From contig DRBZ01000003.1 in NCBI GenBank assembly GCA_011043895.1, positions 1 to 40,089 on the forward strand: 40,089 nt of DNA, in the 5' to 3' direction. The stretch is from Candidatus Cloacimonadota bacterium. Its GTDB lineage: Bacteria; Cloacimonadota; Cloacimonadia; JGIOTU-2. The notes under the pieces are model-generated. The model ran no database searches. It was not told where the DNA came from and saw nothing but the letters and a program-made list of their open reading frames with translations. The position numbers and the translations under genes are program-made. Positions 1 to 7,839 of this stretch are shown in pieces; position 1 is the first letter of the stretch; each line of letters begins with the position of its first letter.

Positions 1-1181
1 TATCTGGTATTGATAACTATGGCTATGGGTTGGTGTGGGGAATGAAAGATCTTGAAAATTGTTATACCTTTGATATTTCAGATAATGGGTATTATCGGTT
101 TGGTAAATTCGACAATGATGAGTAGTCCAACCTTATTGACTGGACATCATCTGACCTTTTGCGCTCTGGAAATGCAACTAATACTCTCACTATTGATAAA
201 ATCGGAACATATTATCATTTCTATATCAATGGAGAGTGGCAGGATTCTTTTGAGTTCGAACCATTCTTTGGTAATCGGATAGGATTTGTAATCTGGAGAA
301 ACCAATTCATAAAAATTGATGAGCTTGTAGTTAAACAGGAGGGTTTTGAATCATCATCAATTCTCAATCAGGCGAGAGATCTTCTTGCCTTTGTCACAGT
401 TGAAGAACCGGATTATATGAGTACTTATCAGTATCTAGCTGATTCCTATTGGGAGCGAGCAGAGGAATCACAAGTAGATAGTAACCATGTTGAAACGATC
501 AATCTTTACCAGAGGTCAGCAAAAGCTGAAGTGTTAAGCGAATCACCCAGATTACCTTATATTGCAGATGCCCTTGCCCGGGCAGCAAAATCAATGAATA
601 AACTTGGTAAAGAAACAGACGAGTGGAGCTATTACCTGTCTGCGCAGGATTATTGGGAAGTAGTCCTTGAAATTGATGAAACCCTTGGAGACCATGAACA
701 CGTTGTGACAGATTTGATTAATATTGGTGTTACCTACAATAATATTAATGAATATGATACCGCGATAAAGTATTATAAAAGAGCGCTTGCGAAAGCGGAA
801 GAGATTAATGACGATCTCGGTATTTTTGAAGTCTATGATCATATCGGATGGACTTTTGAGAATGCCAGCAAGTTTGAAGATGCAATTGCATCTTATCAAG
901 AAGCAGTCGATTATGCAGAATCAATAGACAATATAGAAGAAATGATGCTCTTCTGGGAGCTTATTGCCACAGTATATGATTTATGTACTTTTGAAACAGA
1001 AAAGGCGATTTTATATTATGAAAAAGCTGTGACTGCTGCTGACCAGTTAGGAAATATAGATGATAAACAACGTTACCTGTACTATATCGGTGATTCTTAC
1101 TATCTTCTTGGTGAAGAAGAAATTGCAGAAAAGTATTGGAATGAGGCAGATAAAATATCTCTGGATGAAGGAGATAAGTAA
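1..1181 (+). pseudogene. LamG/DUF1080-like plus TPR-repeat protein, N-terminally cut by the window edge and interrupted by an in-frame TAG
   Basis: One reading frame (codons starting at position 3) is coherent from the window edge to the TAA at 1179-1181, except for a TAG at 123-125. Upstream of the TAG it reads GYGLVWGMKD...YTFDISDNGYYRFGK, and downstream it continues as FYINGEWQDSF...GNRIGFVIW. This is the pattern of a concanavalin-like beta-sandwich of the kind found in DUF1080/LamG-like modules. From about position 360 it becomes alpha-helical with several TPR units (for example the stretch with NIGVTYNNINEYDTAIKYY, and later units ending EKAVTAADQLGN). The only start-like codon after the TAG is a TTG at 159 in the middle of the beta domain, which is not a credible start, so I treat the gene as broken rather than short. 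A frame conserved on both sides of the stop suggests a recent lesion or a sequence error. The true N-terminus lies outside the window. Confidence 0.72.
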
Positions 1182-1204
1182 TTCAGTGAATGTTTTATGT
1201 TAAC

Positions 1205-1233
1205 GAGCCCTTATTATCGAAGGGCTCTTTTTT
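1205..1233 (+). terminator. Rho-independent terminator after the TPR gene
   Basis: An 8-bp perfect stem, GAGCCCTT (1205-1212) with AAGGGCTC (1220-1227), has a 7-nt loop and is followed directly by six T (1228-1233). It sits 24 bases after the TPR stop codon and touches the end of the convergent GGDEF gene. Confidence 0.85.
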
Positions 1234-2209
1234 ATACGCCCTGCTGATAGACTTGATTCCTGCCATGCTCCTTGGCATAGTAGAGCAATTTATCTACACG
1301 AGAAATAATTTCTTTTGGAGATGTATCTGGATTATTTACTACGATCACTCCTGCACTGAAAGTGACAGAAATCGGTTTATCTTTGTAAAGAAATTCATGA
1401 TGTTCACATAATGATCTCAAGCGTTCGGTCATCTCATATGCTTTTTTTGCATTGGATGTTGGAAGTATGATGATAAATTCTTCTCCACCATATCTGCAGG
1501 GAATATCGACATTCTGCCGTATTGTACTGCGTATAAGGTATGATAGTTCCAGCAGTACCTGATCCCCAAACAAATGACCATAGGTATCATTCAATCGCTT
1601 GAAATGATCGATATCCAGCATTGCAACAGCAAATTCACCCCCGTATCTTTTAATTCTGGCAATCTCATGTTCAAGATGAAAATTCATCTGTCTGCGGATG
1701 TAGAGACCGGTAAGAGAATCAAACATGGCAAGACGTGCCGAGAGGGTATATTCGAGAGATACTGCAATGATCGTTGTAAGAATAATGAGGGAACGAAGCT
1801 CAATATATTCCGGCTTCTGATGATCATGTACATGAAGAACAAGGAGACCAAGGGTATTATTACCAGCACCTATTAATGGGAGGTATATGATATCTCCCTT
1901 TTCCTTTTTGATCATTTCCGGGCGCTTGATGGTTATTACATTCTCAAGATTTGCTTTCTTGAGAGATATCTTCGTTTTTGGTTGTGTGATAATGCCGTTA
2001 TCCAGCAATCCAAGCAAGATTACGGTGTTCGGATCTTCTTCGTCGAGGGTAAGAAATTCCACTTTTTTGCTATGCCCAAAATCAGAAAGAATATCAACGG
2101 AATTTTCTACCAGTCGATCCAGATCTTTTTCCGAGGCAAGTAACCGGGTTGCGTAACTCAACGTCTGGAACATAATATCAGCTTCGGATAAGGAATTTGC
2201 TCTGTTCAT
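1232..2209 (-). CDS. GAF-like/GGDEF diguanylate cyclase
   Basis: This is a 325-residue cytoplasmic protein predicted to make cyclic di-GMP. Residues about 10-150 look like a GAF-type sensor module with no clear membrane segment. Residues about 160-325 are a GGDEF domain: DSLTGLYIRR at 164-173, the metal-binding LDIDHF stretch near 198-203, and an intact active site GGEEF at 241-245. The usual inhibitory site RxxD before the active site is not kept: Asp235 is present, but position 232 is Gln, with Arg one residue too early at 231. Product inhibition may therefore be weak or absent. The gene lies 62 bases after znuB on the same strand and is probably read through from the zinc-uptake operon. 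The chosen ATG has no obvious ribosome binding site, so a start a few codons further in is possible. The GGDEF assignment is secure and the sensor assignment is moderate. Confidence 0.9.
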   Translation of the reverse strand: MNRANSLSEADIMFQTLSYATRLLASEKDLDRLVENSVDILSDFGHSKKVEFLTLDEEDPNTVILLGLLDNGIITQPKTKISLKKANLENVITIKRPEMIKKEKGDIIYLPLIGAGNNTLGLLVLHVHDHQKPEYIELRSLIILTTIIAVSLEYTLSARLAMFDSLTGLYIRRQMNFHLEHEIARIKRYGGEFAVAMLDIDHFKRLNDTYGHLFGDQVLLELSYLIRSTIRQNVDIPCRYGGEEFIIILPTSNAKKAYEMTERLRSLCEHHEFLYKDKPISVTFSAGVIVVNNPDTSPKEIISRVDKLLYYAKEHGRNQVYQQGV

Positions 2210-2271
2210 AATTTATAATTGATGTTTTTATGATGGGTAAGAGGAAGGTCAATATTTTTGGAATCTGTTTT

Positions 2272-3099
2272 TTACTGACGATTACTTATAGAGCACCTTT
2301 TGATACTTACTGCAACGAGATAACCAAAACCGCTGAAAAGGATTATAGTAGCGCCTGTAGGGATATTTGCGAAAAATGAAATTGCAATTCCACCGAGTGT
2401 AAAGATTAAACTAAGGATAATTGCCAGAAATATCATACCGGCTATCGATCTTGTATAAAGTCCTGAAATTGCTGCAGGAAGACTCAATAATGCGATCACG
2501 AGAATAATACCAACGATCTGGATCAATACGACAATAGTACACGCAATGATTATAAGAAGTAAAATGTAGAGAGAATTAACTGGCAGTCCCCTTAATCGTG
2601 CTTGTTCCTCATCATATGTGATAGCTATGAACTGTCTGTATAAAAGAACTATAAGACCAATTATAACAACATTCAATCCTGCAAGAATTAATAGATTCGT
2701 TTTTGTGACCATAAGGATATTTCCAAAGAGATAGGATAGAAGGTCAACACTATATCCCGGGGTCATGTACATGAAAATTACACCAATAGCCATACCTATT
2801 GCCCATAAGGCACTTATAACTGTATTCTCATGATTTCGTGCTTTTATCTTTACCCAACCGATAATGAAAGCTGAGAGTATTGCAAAACCAAAGGCACCAA
2901 GCATCGGAGAGAAGTTAAAATAATATGCAAGCCCCACGCCACCCAATACAGCATGGGCGATACCGCCGCTTATGAATGTTATTCGTTTTACCACAACAAA
3001 GGTACCTGTAATACCACAGGCAATACTTGCCATAACTGCTGCGATAATAGCATTGTTTAGAAAGGCATAGGAGCTGAGTTGGGACAAAAGAGCACTCAT
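2272..3099 (-). CDS. znuB: Zinc/manganese ABC transporter permease
   Basis: This is a 275-residue, very hydrophobic protein with about eight membrane helices. It belongs to the ABC-3 (ZnuB/MntB/TroC) permease family, which forms the channel for Zn2+ or Mn2+ import across the inner membrane. Family-typical stretches include FVVVKRITFISGGIAHAVLG near residue 35 and the ALLSLPAAIS segment near 203. The ATG at 3099 is one base after the ATPase stop codon and has no strong ribosome binding site, which suggests translational coupling. Together with the preceding ATPase and binding lipoprotein it makes a complete importer. The metal (zinc or manganese) cannot be settled from the permease alone; the nearby Fur-family regulator favours zinc. 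Confidence 0.92.
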   Translation of the reverse strand: MSALLSQLSSYAFLNNAIIAAVMASIACGITGTFVVVKRITFISGGIAHAVLGGVGLAYYFNFSPMLGAFGFAILSAFIIGWVKIKARNHENTVISALWAIGMAIGVIFMYMTPGYSVDLLSYLFGNILMVTKTNLLILAGLNVVIIGLIVLLYRQFIAITYDEEQARLRGLPVNSLYILLLIIIACTIVVLIQIVGIILVIALLSLPAAISGLYTRSIAGMIFLAIILSLIFTLGGIAISFFANIPTGATIILFSGFGYLVAVSIKRCSISNRQ

Positions 3100-3100
3100 G

Positions 3101-3856
3101 TTACAAATGGCAATGATGCTTCAAATACTTAATGTTTCGGTCATATACATCAAATAAAGATTCTCTTGGGAATTCATCAACACTATGAATAGCTGCAAAC
3201 CTGTTCAGGCAGCAGATTTTGTTGATATAAGAAGAAATGAAGCTGATGTCATGGGATACTAGGATGATCGTGATGTTATCGTTCAATCTTTTAAGAAGCT
3301 CATAAATATCCTTCTCGATCGTGATGTCGATGCTGGCAGTGGGCTCGTCGAGAATGAGGATCTCAGGTTCGCTTGCAAGGGCGCGAGCAAGAAGTGCCCG
3401 TTGCCTCTGTCCACCAGAGAGTTCCGAAAATTTCCTTTGCGCAAGTGATTCTATCTCCATCATCTCAAGTAGTTCATGGGCTTTCTTTACTTCATCCTTT
3501 CCAAACCAAGGCATCAAAGAACCCGAATGAAGCATATTCATCTTGACTGTATCGAGAACATTCAGTGGATAATCCAGATCAAAAAATGTATATTGAGGGA
3601 CATATCCAAGGTGTGTACGTGCGATCTTTGGATTCTTACCCAAAACTTTGATAGTTCCTCTATCAGGTTCAAGGAAACCCAGGATTAATTTGACCAGCGT
3701 GGTTTTTCCTGCTCCATTTGGACCGATAAATGCAATAAAATCGTTTCGCTGGATATCAAATGTGATATTCTCAAGAACAGGTTGTTTGTCGAAAGAGAAG
3801 GTCACATCTTTGATCTGAATGACAGGTTGCGTTCGTTTATTTTTTATCGAGTACAC
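3101..3856 (-). CDS. znuC: Zinc/manganese ABC transporter ATP-binding protein
   Basis: This is a 251-residue ABC ATPase that powers the importer. All motifs are present: Walker A GPNGAGKT (45-52), signature LSGGQ (146-150), Walker B with ILILDEPT (166-173), and the switch histidine in SHD near 202. The reading frame begins with GTG at 3856, overlapping the end of znuA by 20 bases, and an AAGGA-like sequence lies about 10 bases upstream. The first 10 residues before PVIQIKDVTFSF are not part of the ABC core. The tight overlap with znuA and the one-base gap to znuB show that the three are translated as one unit. Confidence 0.94.
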   Translation of the reverse strand: MYSIKNKRTQPVIQIKDVTFSFDKQPVLENITFDIQRNDFIAFIGPNGAGKTTLVKLILGFLEPDRGTIKVLGKNPKIARTHLGYVPQYTFFDLDYPLNVLDTVKMNMLHSGSLMPWFGKDEVKKAHELLEMMEIESLAQRKFSELSGGQRQRALLARALASEPEILILDEPTASIDITIEKDIYELLKRLNDNITIILVSHDISFISSYINKICCLNRFAAIHSVDEFPRESLFDVYDRNIKYLKHHCHL

Positions 3857-4709
3857 TTTTGAAAATCCTTACGATTTCATGCATATTTTTGAGATAGTTT
3901 TCTGCAAGTGGATCTATCTGTATGATCTGTCCATCAATAGCATCTGCAATCGCTTTTGCTGCAGCAGAGCTGAACTGTTTTTGTACAAATACCACATCTA
4001 TCTGCTCCTTTTTTACGATTTCAAGAATATGTGTCATCTGTTTTGGGGATGGGGACTTCCCTTCAATTTCAATAGGTATCTGTTTCAATTCGAATTCATC
4101 AGCAAAATAGCCCCATGATGGATGGAACACAAGAAAAGATCTTGTATCCAATGAATCTAACTGAGTCTGTATGTCCTTCTGAAGTGAATCAAGCGCTACC
4201 ATGAACTTCAGCAGATTCTGCTCGTAGAATTCTCGATTATTAGGATCATATTTTTGGAGTGCATTACATATTGTTCTCGACTGAATTTTTACCAGCTTGG
4301 GGCTTAGCCAGATGTGTGGATCCTTTTGCCTAGAATGCTCGTGATGTTTATCAAAGGAATCCATGTTGCGCAGAGTGATTCCCTCTCTTGTATCTATAAT
4401 TTCTAGATCCGGATTGATCGACTGAAGTTTTTTTAGCCATGCATCTTCAAAAGGTAGACCAATCCGAAAAAAAATATCTGCTCGAGAGATCTCTTTCATT
4501 TGCGAAGGAGTAGATTCAAATATCACTGGGCTGTGCCCGGGAAGAATCATGACATGTATCGAAACGTTATCTTTTGCTATCTGTTCTACAAAAAATTTCT
4601 GGGGCAGTATGCTGACAAAAACATTGAGTTTTTCCGTATCCTGATGGTGAGGTGAACAGGAAGTTACAGATAATACTACTAGCAATATCATATGTACGGC
4701 TCTCATCAT
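3837..4709 (-). CDS. znuA: Zinc-type metal-binding lipoprotein of the ABC importer
   Basis: This is a substrate-binding protein of the ZnuA/TroA (cluster 9) family, about 290 residues from the start chosen here. I place the start at ATG 4709, which overlaps the stop of the upstream fur-family gene as ATGA and follows a GGAG. An ATG at 4730 is also in frame, but using it would bury the AAGGAG inside the coding sequence and weaken the signal peptide. The N-terminus MMRAVHMILLVVLSVTSC is a lipoprotein signal with lipobox VTSC, lipidated at Cys18. Metal ligands expected for the family are visible at His132 (DPHIWLSP), His196 (VFHPSWGYF) and Asp266 (QIDPL). The first canonical ligand is displaced: the usual GxDPHxYEP stretch reads GHSPVIFES, so His is at 59 and the canonical position 62 is Val. 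A short His cluster (HHEH) precedes His132. Confidence 0.9.
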   Translation of the reverse strand: MMRAVHMILLVVLSVTSCSPHHQDTEKLNVFVSILPQKFFVEQIAKDNVSIHVMILPGHSPVIFESTPSQMKEISRADIFFRIGLPFEDAWLKKLQSINPDLEIIDTREGITLRNMDSFDKHHEHSRQKDPHIWLSPKLVKIQSRTICNALQKYDPNNREFYEQNLLKFMVALDSLQKDIQTQLDSLDTRSFLVFHPSWGYFADEFELKQIPIEIEGKSPSPKQMTHILEIVKKEQIDVVFVQKQFSSAAAKAIADAIDGQIIQIDPLAENYLKNMHEIVRIFKSVLDKK

Positions 4710-5128
4710 GACTCCAGACACTCCTTGCATAATCCTTCGATTTGAAGAACATGGGTTTCTGCTAAAGAGTCCAGTTGGTCAGCAACGAGTTGTTTAATGT
4801 TGTCAAAATCACAGTATGTCAGACATGAAACCTTATGACATTTCCTGCATATAAAATGATGATGTTTTTCAACACAATCACAAAGATAATAATAAAGTTG
4901 GTTATCATCCTGTTGAATTGAGGTAACAATACCGATGTTCTGAAATTGCTGAAGTATACGATATACCGTTGGGAGGCCTATTTTGAGGAATTTTTCTTTT
5001 AAAAGTACATGTAATTTCTGAGGAGATATATATGCAGATTCTTCGGACAGGATTCGCAGTACCTCCAAGCGTTTCGGAGTTCTTTTGAGTCCATGTTTTT
5101 GTAATGTTTCAATATATTTGTTAATCAT
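4706..5128 (-). CDS. Fur-family metal-responsive repressor, probably Zur-like
   Basis: This is a Fur-superfamily transcription regulator of 140 residues. The ATG at 5128 is chosen because AAAGGA lies about 7 bases upstream and it gives the normal family N-terminus (MINKYIETLQKHGLKRTPKR). An in-frame ATG at 5161 has no ribosome binding site and adds 11 unrelated residues. The winged-helix DNA-binding half includes LKRTPKRLEVLRIL and GLPTVYRILQQF. The dimer/metal half has HHHF, a CRKC pair and a C-terminal CKEC pair, the usual structural zinc site. It is the first gene of the zinc-uptake operon and overlaps znuA by the ATGA junction, so control of that operon in response to zinc is the natural inference. 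The specific metal is inferred from context, not from a diagnostic residue. Confidence 0.88.
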   Translation of the reverse strand: MINKYIETLQKHGLKRTPKRLEVLRILSEESAYISPQKLHVLLKEKFLKIGLPTVYRILQQFQNIGIVTSIQQDDNQLYYYLCDCVEKHHHFICRKCHKVSCLTYCDFDNIKQLVADQLDSLAETHVLQIEGLCKECLES

Positions 5129-5299
5129 GCTAAATCCTTTATAAACGAAAACCATTTTCATTTAGATATTTTGTCAACATTATTATCCCCTGTTTACATA
5201 CCCCAGAATTAATTAGAAGCATGACGCTTTTTGATAATGACACGAAATATAACCAGACGAGAAGCAAAAAAAGGATAGAATGATAATAGCGCAAAATGC

Positions 5300-5412
5300 T
5301 GTGACACCGAGGTTCTTTATCGCGTCGAAGTAAAACGAAGACTGATCGAAGTGCAACAACTTATCCGATAGATCCCTCTCCGCTAGCCGGAGGATCAGGG
5401 TGACAAAAGCAA
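5300..5412 (-). repeat. Degenerate dispersed repeat of the GTCACCCTGA type
   Basis: Read on the minus strand, 5404-5371 begins GTCACCCTGATC, then a 5-bp hairpin CTCCG-N5-CGGAG (bases 5378-5392), then AGGGATC. A related unit starting GTCACCCTGAG and ending AAGGGTC occurs at 18357-18384 on the plus strand. Such GTCACCCTGA...AGGGT hairpin units are common intergenic repeats in many environmental genomes, which is recalled knowledge and not tested here. Confidence 0.5.
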
Positions 5413-5537
5413 GGATGGATAAAAAATAGTAGATTTGTAAAAAGCAATTTTCCACTCCAAGAATCCTGCAAACCATCTATTCATAGTACTTCTCGGGATT
5501 TATCTCCAAATTTTTGGGAGTATCCCTGTATTACCTC

Positions 5538-5566
5538 TTGACAAATAATGATTCTCTTTTAAGAAA
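5538..5566 (+). promoter_or_regulatory. Possible sigma-70 promoter of the isoaspartyl peptidase gene
   Basis: A perfect TTGACA lies at 5538-5543. After 16-17 bases the sequence is TAAGAA/AAGAAA, a poor -10. It is the only -35-like hexamer close to the gene. The call rests mainly on the -35. Confidence 0.3.
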
Positions 5567-5587
5567 ATTCCTAAAAACGGAGTGTGT

Positions 5588-6489
5588 ATGCAACCGCGTT
5601 TAATAGTACATGGTGGTGCGTGGAGTATTCCTGATGAGCGGGACGACACACACATCAAAGGAGTGAGTAGAGCTATTTCTGAAGTATATCCGCTTCTCAA
5701 GAAAGGGTTGTCAGCAGTGGATGCTGTAGAAAAAGCAGTTTGTGTTATGGAGGAAGACCCGATCTTTGACGCAGGACGCGGATCTGTATTGAATATAGAT
5801 GGTGAGATCGAGATGGACGCATCCATTATGGACGGGAAAAATCTTGCTTTTGGTGCGGTGGCTGCACTCCAAAATATTCTTCATCCTATAAAAGTCGCTA
5901 AGCTTGTCATGACCGAAACAGAGCACTGTCTGCTTGTGGGCACTGGTGCTCAAAAATTTGCACAAGCTCATTTTATTCCTGAAGTCGCTCCCGAAGAATT
6001 ACTTACAGAGAGTGAATTGGAATTTTATAGAAAAGTAAAAGAAGAAAAGAATTATACCACAAAGATACCTTTTGAACCTTTTCCCGAAGGAACTGTTGGT
6101 GCAGTCGCTCTGGACATAGAAGGCAATCTTGCTGCAGCCACCTCGACAGGTGGTACTTCCCGAAAAATAGCAGGTAGAGTAGGAGACACGCCAATACTCG
6201 GTGCAGGCACTTTTGCAGATAACGAGTCTGGTGCTGCCTCAGCAACAGGTTGGGGTGAAGCCATTATGAAAAGTTTCCTTTCCAAAACTGCCTGTGAATG
6301 TTAGGAAAATATCCCGCAGAAAATGTAGCCAGGAGAGCACTTGAATATATGCACCGAAAAATCGGAGAGTATGCCGGACTCATCATGATTGATAAGAAAG
6401 GGAACTACTCTTTAGCACATATCACCAGGAAAATAGCGTATGCTTTTATAGATGATTCAGGTAAAATTGTCAGCGGAATACGTCTTTAA
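5588..6489 (+). pseudogene. Isoaspartyl peptidase/L-asparaginase (Ntn-hydrolase, type 2) with one frameshift
   Basis: The family hydrolyses isoaspartyl dipeptides and asparagine after self-cleavage at a threonine. The start is the ATG at 5588, five bases after GGAG; the GTG at 5582 overlaps that site. The first frame runs from 5588 to the TAG at 6302-6304 and holds LIVHGGAW, the GRGSVLN region, and the autocleavage/nucleophile segment GTVGAVALD followed by AAATSTGG. The last part (GKYPAENVARRALEYM...IDKKGNYSLAH) is in the -1 frame, from about 6298 to the TAA ending at 6489. A one-base loss near 6296-6304 explains it. The -1 frame has a TGA at 6295-6297, and I see no slippery heptamer, so programmed frameshifting is unlikely. 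An ATG at 6298 overlaps the TAG (ATGTTAG) and could allow reinitiation. A sequencing error is the alternative explanation. Joined, the product would be of normal family length. Confidence 0.82.
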
Positions 6490-6501
6490 GTACATCATAA
6501 C

Positions 6502-6530
6502 TTGACATAATGATGCTCCTTTAGAGTAAT
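6502..6530 (+). promoter_or_regulatory. Sigma-70 type promoter of the REC-PAS-PAS gene
   Basis: TTGACA (6502-6507), a 17-base spacer, then AGTAAT (6525-6530). Transcription would start near 6537, only about 20 bases before the ATG at 6556, with the GGAAGGGAGGAA ribosome binding site inside this short leader. The gene therefore has its own promoter rather than depending on the disrupted gene upstream. Confidence 0.55.
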
Positions 6531-6555
6531 AAAAACCAAACGGAAGGGAGGAATA

Positions 6556-7794
6556 ATGGATAAATTGGACATATCGGTTTTATTTGCTGAAGATCAGATC
6601 CTTATTCTACAGTCCATGGCGAATATTTTAAAACGTCATGTGCGGGATGTGTATACAGCTACCAATGGTCAAGAGGGACTGGAACTCTACAAACAACATA
6701 AACCAGATATTCTTATCGTTGATATCCATATGCCTGTGATGAACGGATTGGAAATGGTGAGAATAATCAAGAGTATCGATCCCACTATACGTGTTATTCT
6801 ACTTTCGGCGTTTGATAATAAGGAATATCTTCTGGATGCTATCCGTATGCGAGTGAATGGATTTTTATCGAAACCAGTAAATTCTGAGAAGCTTATTGGA
6901 ATCATAACAGATATGTATGAAAATATCCAACTTAAGCAGAAAGTCAAAGAAGAAGAGGAGAAGAAGAATATTGCGCTTGACTTGCTCAGGGAAAGTGAAA
7001 GAAATTATAAAGCTCTCTATAAAATGCTGCGTCTGATGTGTGATAATGTACCAGATATGATATGGGCTAAGAATAAAAAGGGAGAATATCTTTTTGCCAA
7101 CAAAGCCATTTGTGATAAACTTCTCAATGCAAAAGATACAGAAGAACCCATTGGTAAAACTGATATGTTTTTTGCACAAAGAGAACGGGAGTCTCATTCA
7201 GAAAATCCAGAATGGCATACTTTTGACGAGATATGTGCAAACTCTGACGACGTAACACTAAAGGTTAATAGGTCGAAGCGATTCGAACAATTCGGCAATG
7301 TAAAGGGTGAGTTCATGATACTCGATGTCCACAAAGCACCATTTATTGATGATAAAGGCGAAGTGATAGGTACGGTTGGTTGTGGCAGGATTGTAACCGA
7401 AGAAAGAGAGTTGGAGAAAAAATATAAAAGGATTCTAAAGCAATATGAACCAGTTGCAGAAAATATTAGCGATATTATTACCCTTCATGATGTTGATGAT
7501 GAATTAACACTGCTTTATTGTACTCCGTCTCTTGAGAAATTCATCGGCTGGGAGCTTAAAGATGTACTTAATAAAAGCGCTTTGCTTCATGCTTATCCAG
7601 AGGATGTGAAAAAATTAAAAGTAGTTGCAGCCAAAGTCTCGAAAGGTGAGATAGCAAAAGAGCAATGGCGAGTATTTTGCAAAGATGGATCCTATAAAAA
7701 ATTAGAAACGGTGTTCAATCCCATAAAAGATCAGAAAGGGCTTATCAAAAATGTTCTTTGTTCATCAAGGGTTATTTCAGATGAGAAAAAATAA
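6556..7794 (+). CDS. REC-PAS-PAS protein without an output domain
   Basis: This is a 412-residue cytoplasmic signalling protein. Residues 1-120 are a response-regulator receiver with all key positions: acidic pair Glu12/Asp13, phospho-acceptor Asp56 (IVDIHMP), Ser84 and Lys106 (LSKP). A charged coiled linker (about 122-160, rich in Lys and Glu) leads to one PAS domain (about 163-275, with NVPDMIWAKNKKGEYLFANK) and a second PAS domain (about 290-405, with HDVDDELTLLYCTPSLEKFIG). The protein ends after the second PAS with no GGDEF, EAL, HD, kinase, DNA-binding or sigma-54-activator domain, and no obvious start of one lies downstream. It may act as a protein-interaction or phosphotransfer adaptor. 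No histidine kinase is nearby, so it is an orphan. The ribosome binding site GGGAGG before the ATG is strong. Confidence 0.88.
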   Translation: MDKLDISVLFAEDQILILQSMANILKRHVRDVYTATNGQEGLELYKQHKPDILIVDIHMPVMNGLEMVRIIKSIDPTIRVILLSAFDNKEYLLDAIRMRVNGFLSKPVNSEKLIGIITDMYENIQLKQKVKEEEEKKNIALDLLRESERNYKALYKMLRLMCDNVPDMIWAKNKKGEYLFANKAICDKLLNAKDTEEPIGKTDMFFAQRERESHSENPEWHTFDEICANSDDVTLKVNRSKRFEQFGNVKGEFMILDVHKAPFIDDKGEVIGTVGCGRIVTEERELEKKYKRILKQYEPVAENISDIITLHDVDDELTLLYCTPSLEKFIGWELKDVLNKSALLHAYPEDVKKLKVVAAKVSKGEIAKEQWRVFCKDGSYKKLETVFNPIKDQKGLIKNVLCSSRVISDEKK

Positions 7795-7823
7795 TAAGCC
7801 CGTTAATGATTATATCACCGGGC
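7787..7823 (-). terminator. Probable Rho-independent terminator for the minus-strand TrxB-Grx remnant
   Basis: A 5-bp GC stem, GCCCG/CGGGC (7798-7802 with 7819-7823), has a 16-base loop. On the minus strand it is followed by TTATTATTTTTT; on the plus strand no T run follows. It lies just beyond the end of the minus-strand remnant and overlaps the end of the plus-strand REC gene. The loop is long, so efficiency is uncertain. Confidence 0.5.
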
Positions 7824-7839
7824 AATAATAAAGTTGAAT

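Larger units (their letters stand above)
5162..5587. other. Gene-free region with repeat remnants and a possible promoter
   Basis: About 425 bases lie between the divergent fur-family and isoaspartyl peptidase genes. The minus-strand frame at 5213-5476 has no ribosome binding site or protein-like composition, and I do not call it. The left part (5185-5195) is AT-rich and may hold the regulator's promoter, but I see no convincing -35/-10 pair. The middle (about 5300-5412) looks like a degenerate member of a dispersed intergenic repeat, described separately. The right end carries a TTGACA at 5538. Confidence 0.6.

Noticed and set aside
5213..5476. Minus-strand frame of 87 codons in the 5.2-5.5 kb gap
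   Set aside because: It has no ribosome binding site, its composition changes along its length, and it overlaps a degenerate intergenic repeat. It is more likely chance open frame.
6290..6310. Programmed -1 frameshift in the isoaspartyl peptidase gene
   Set aside because: No slippery heptamer is present and the -1 frame has a TGA at 6295-6297, leaving only a few bases for a shift.
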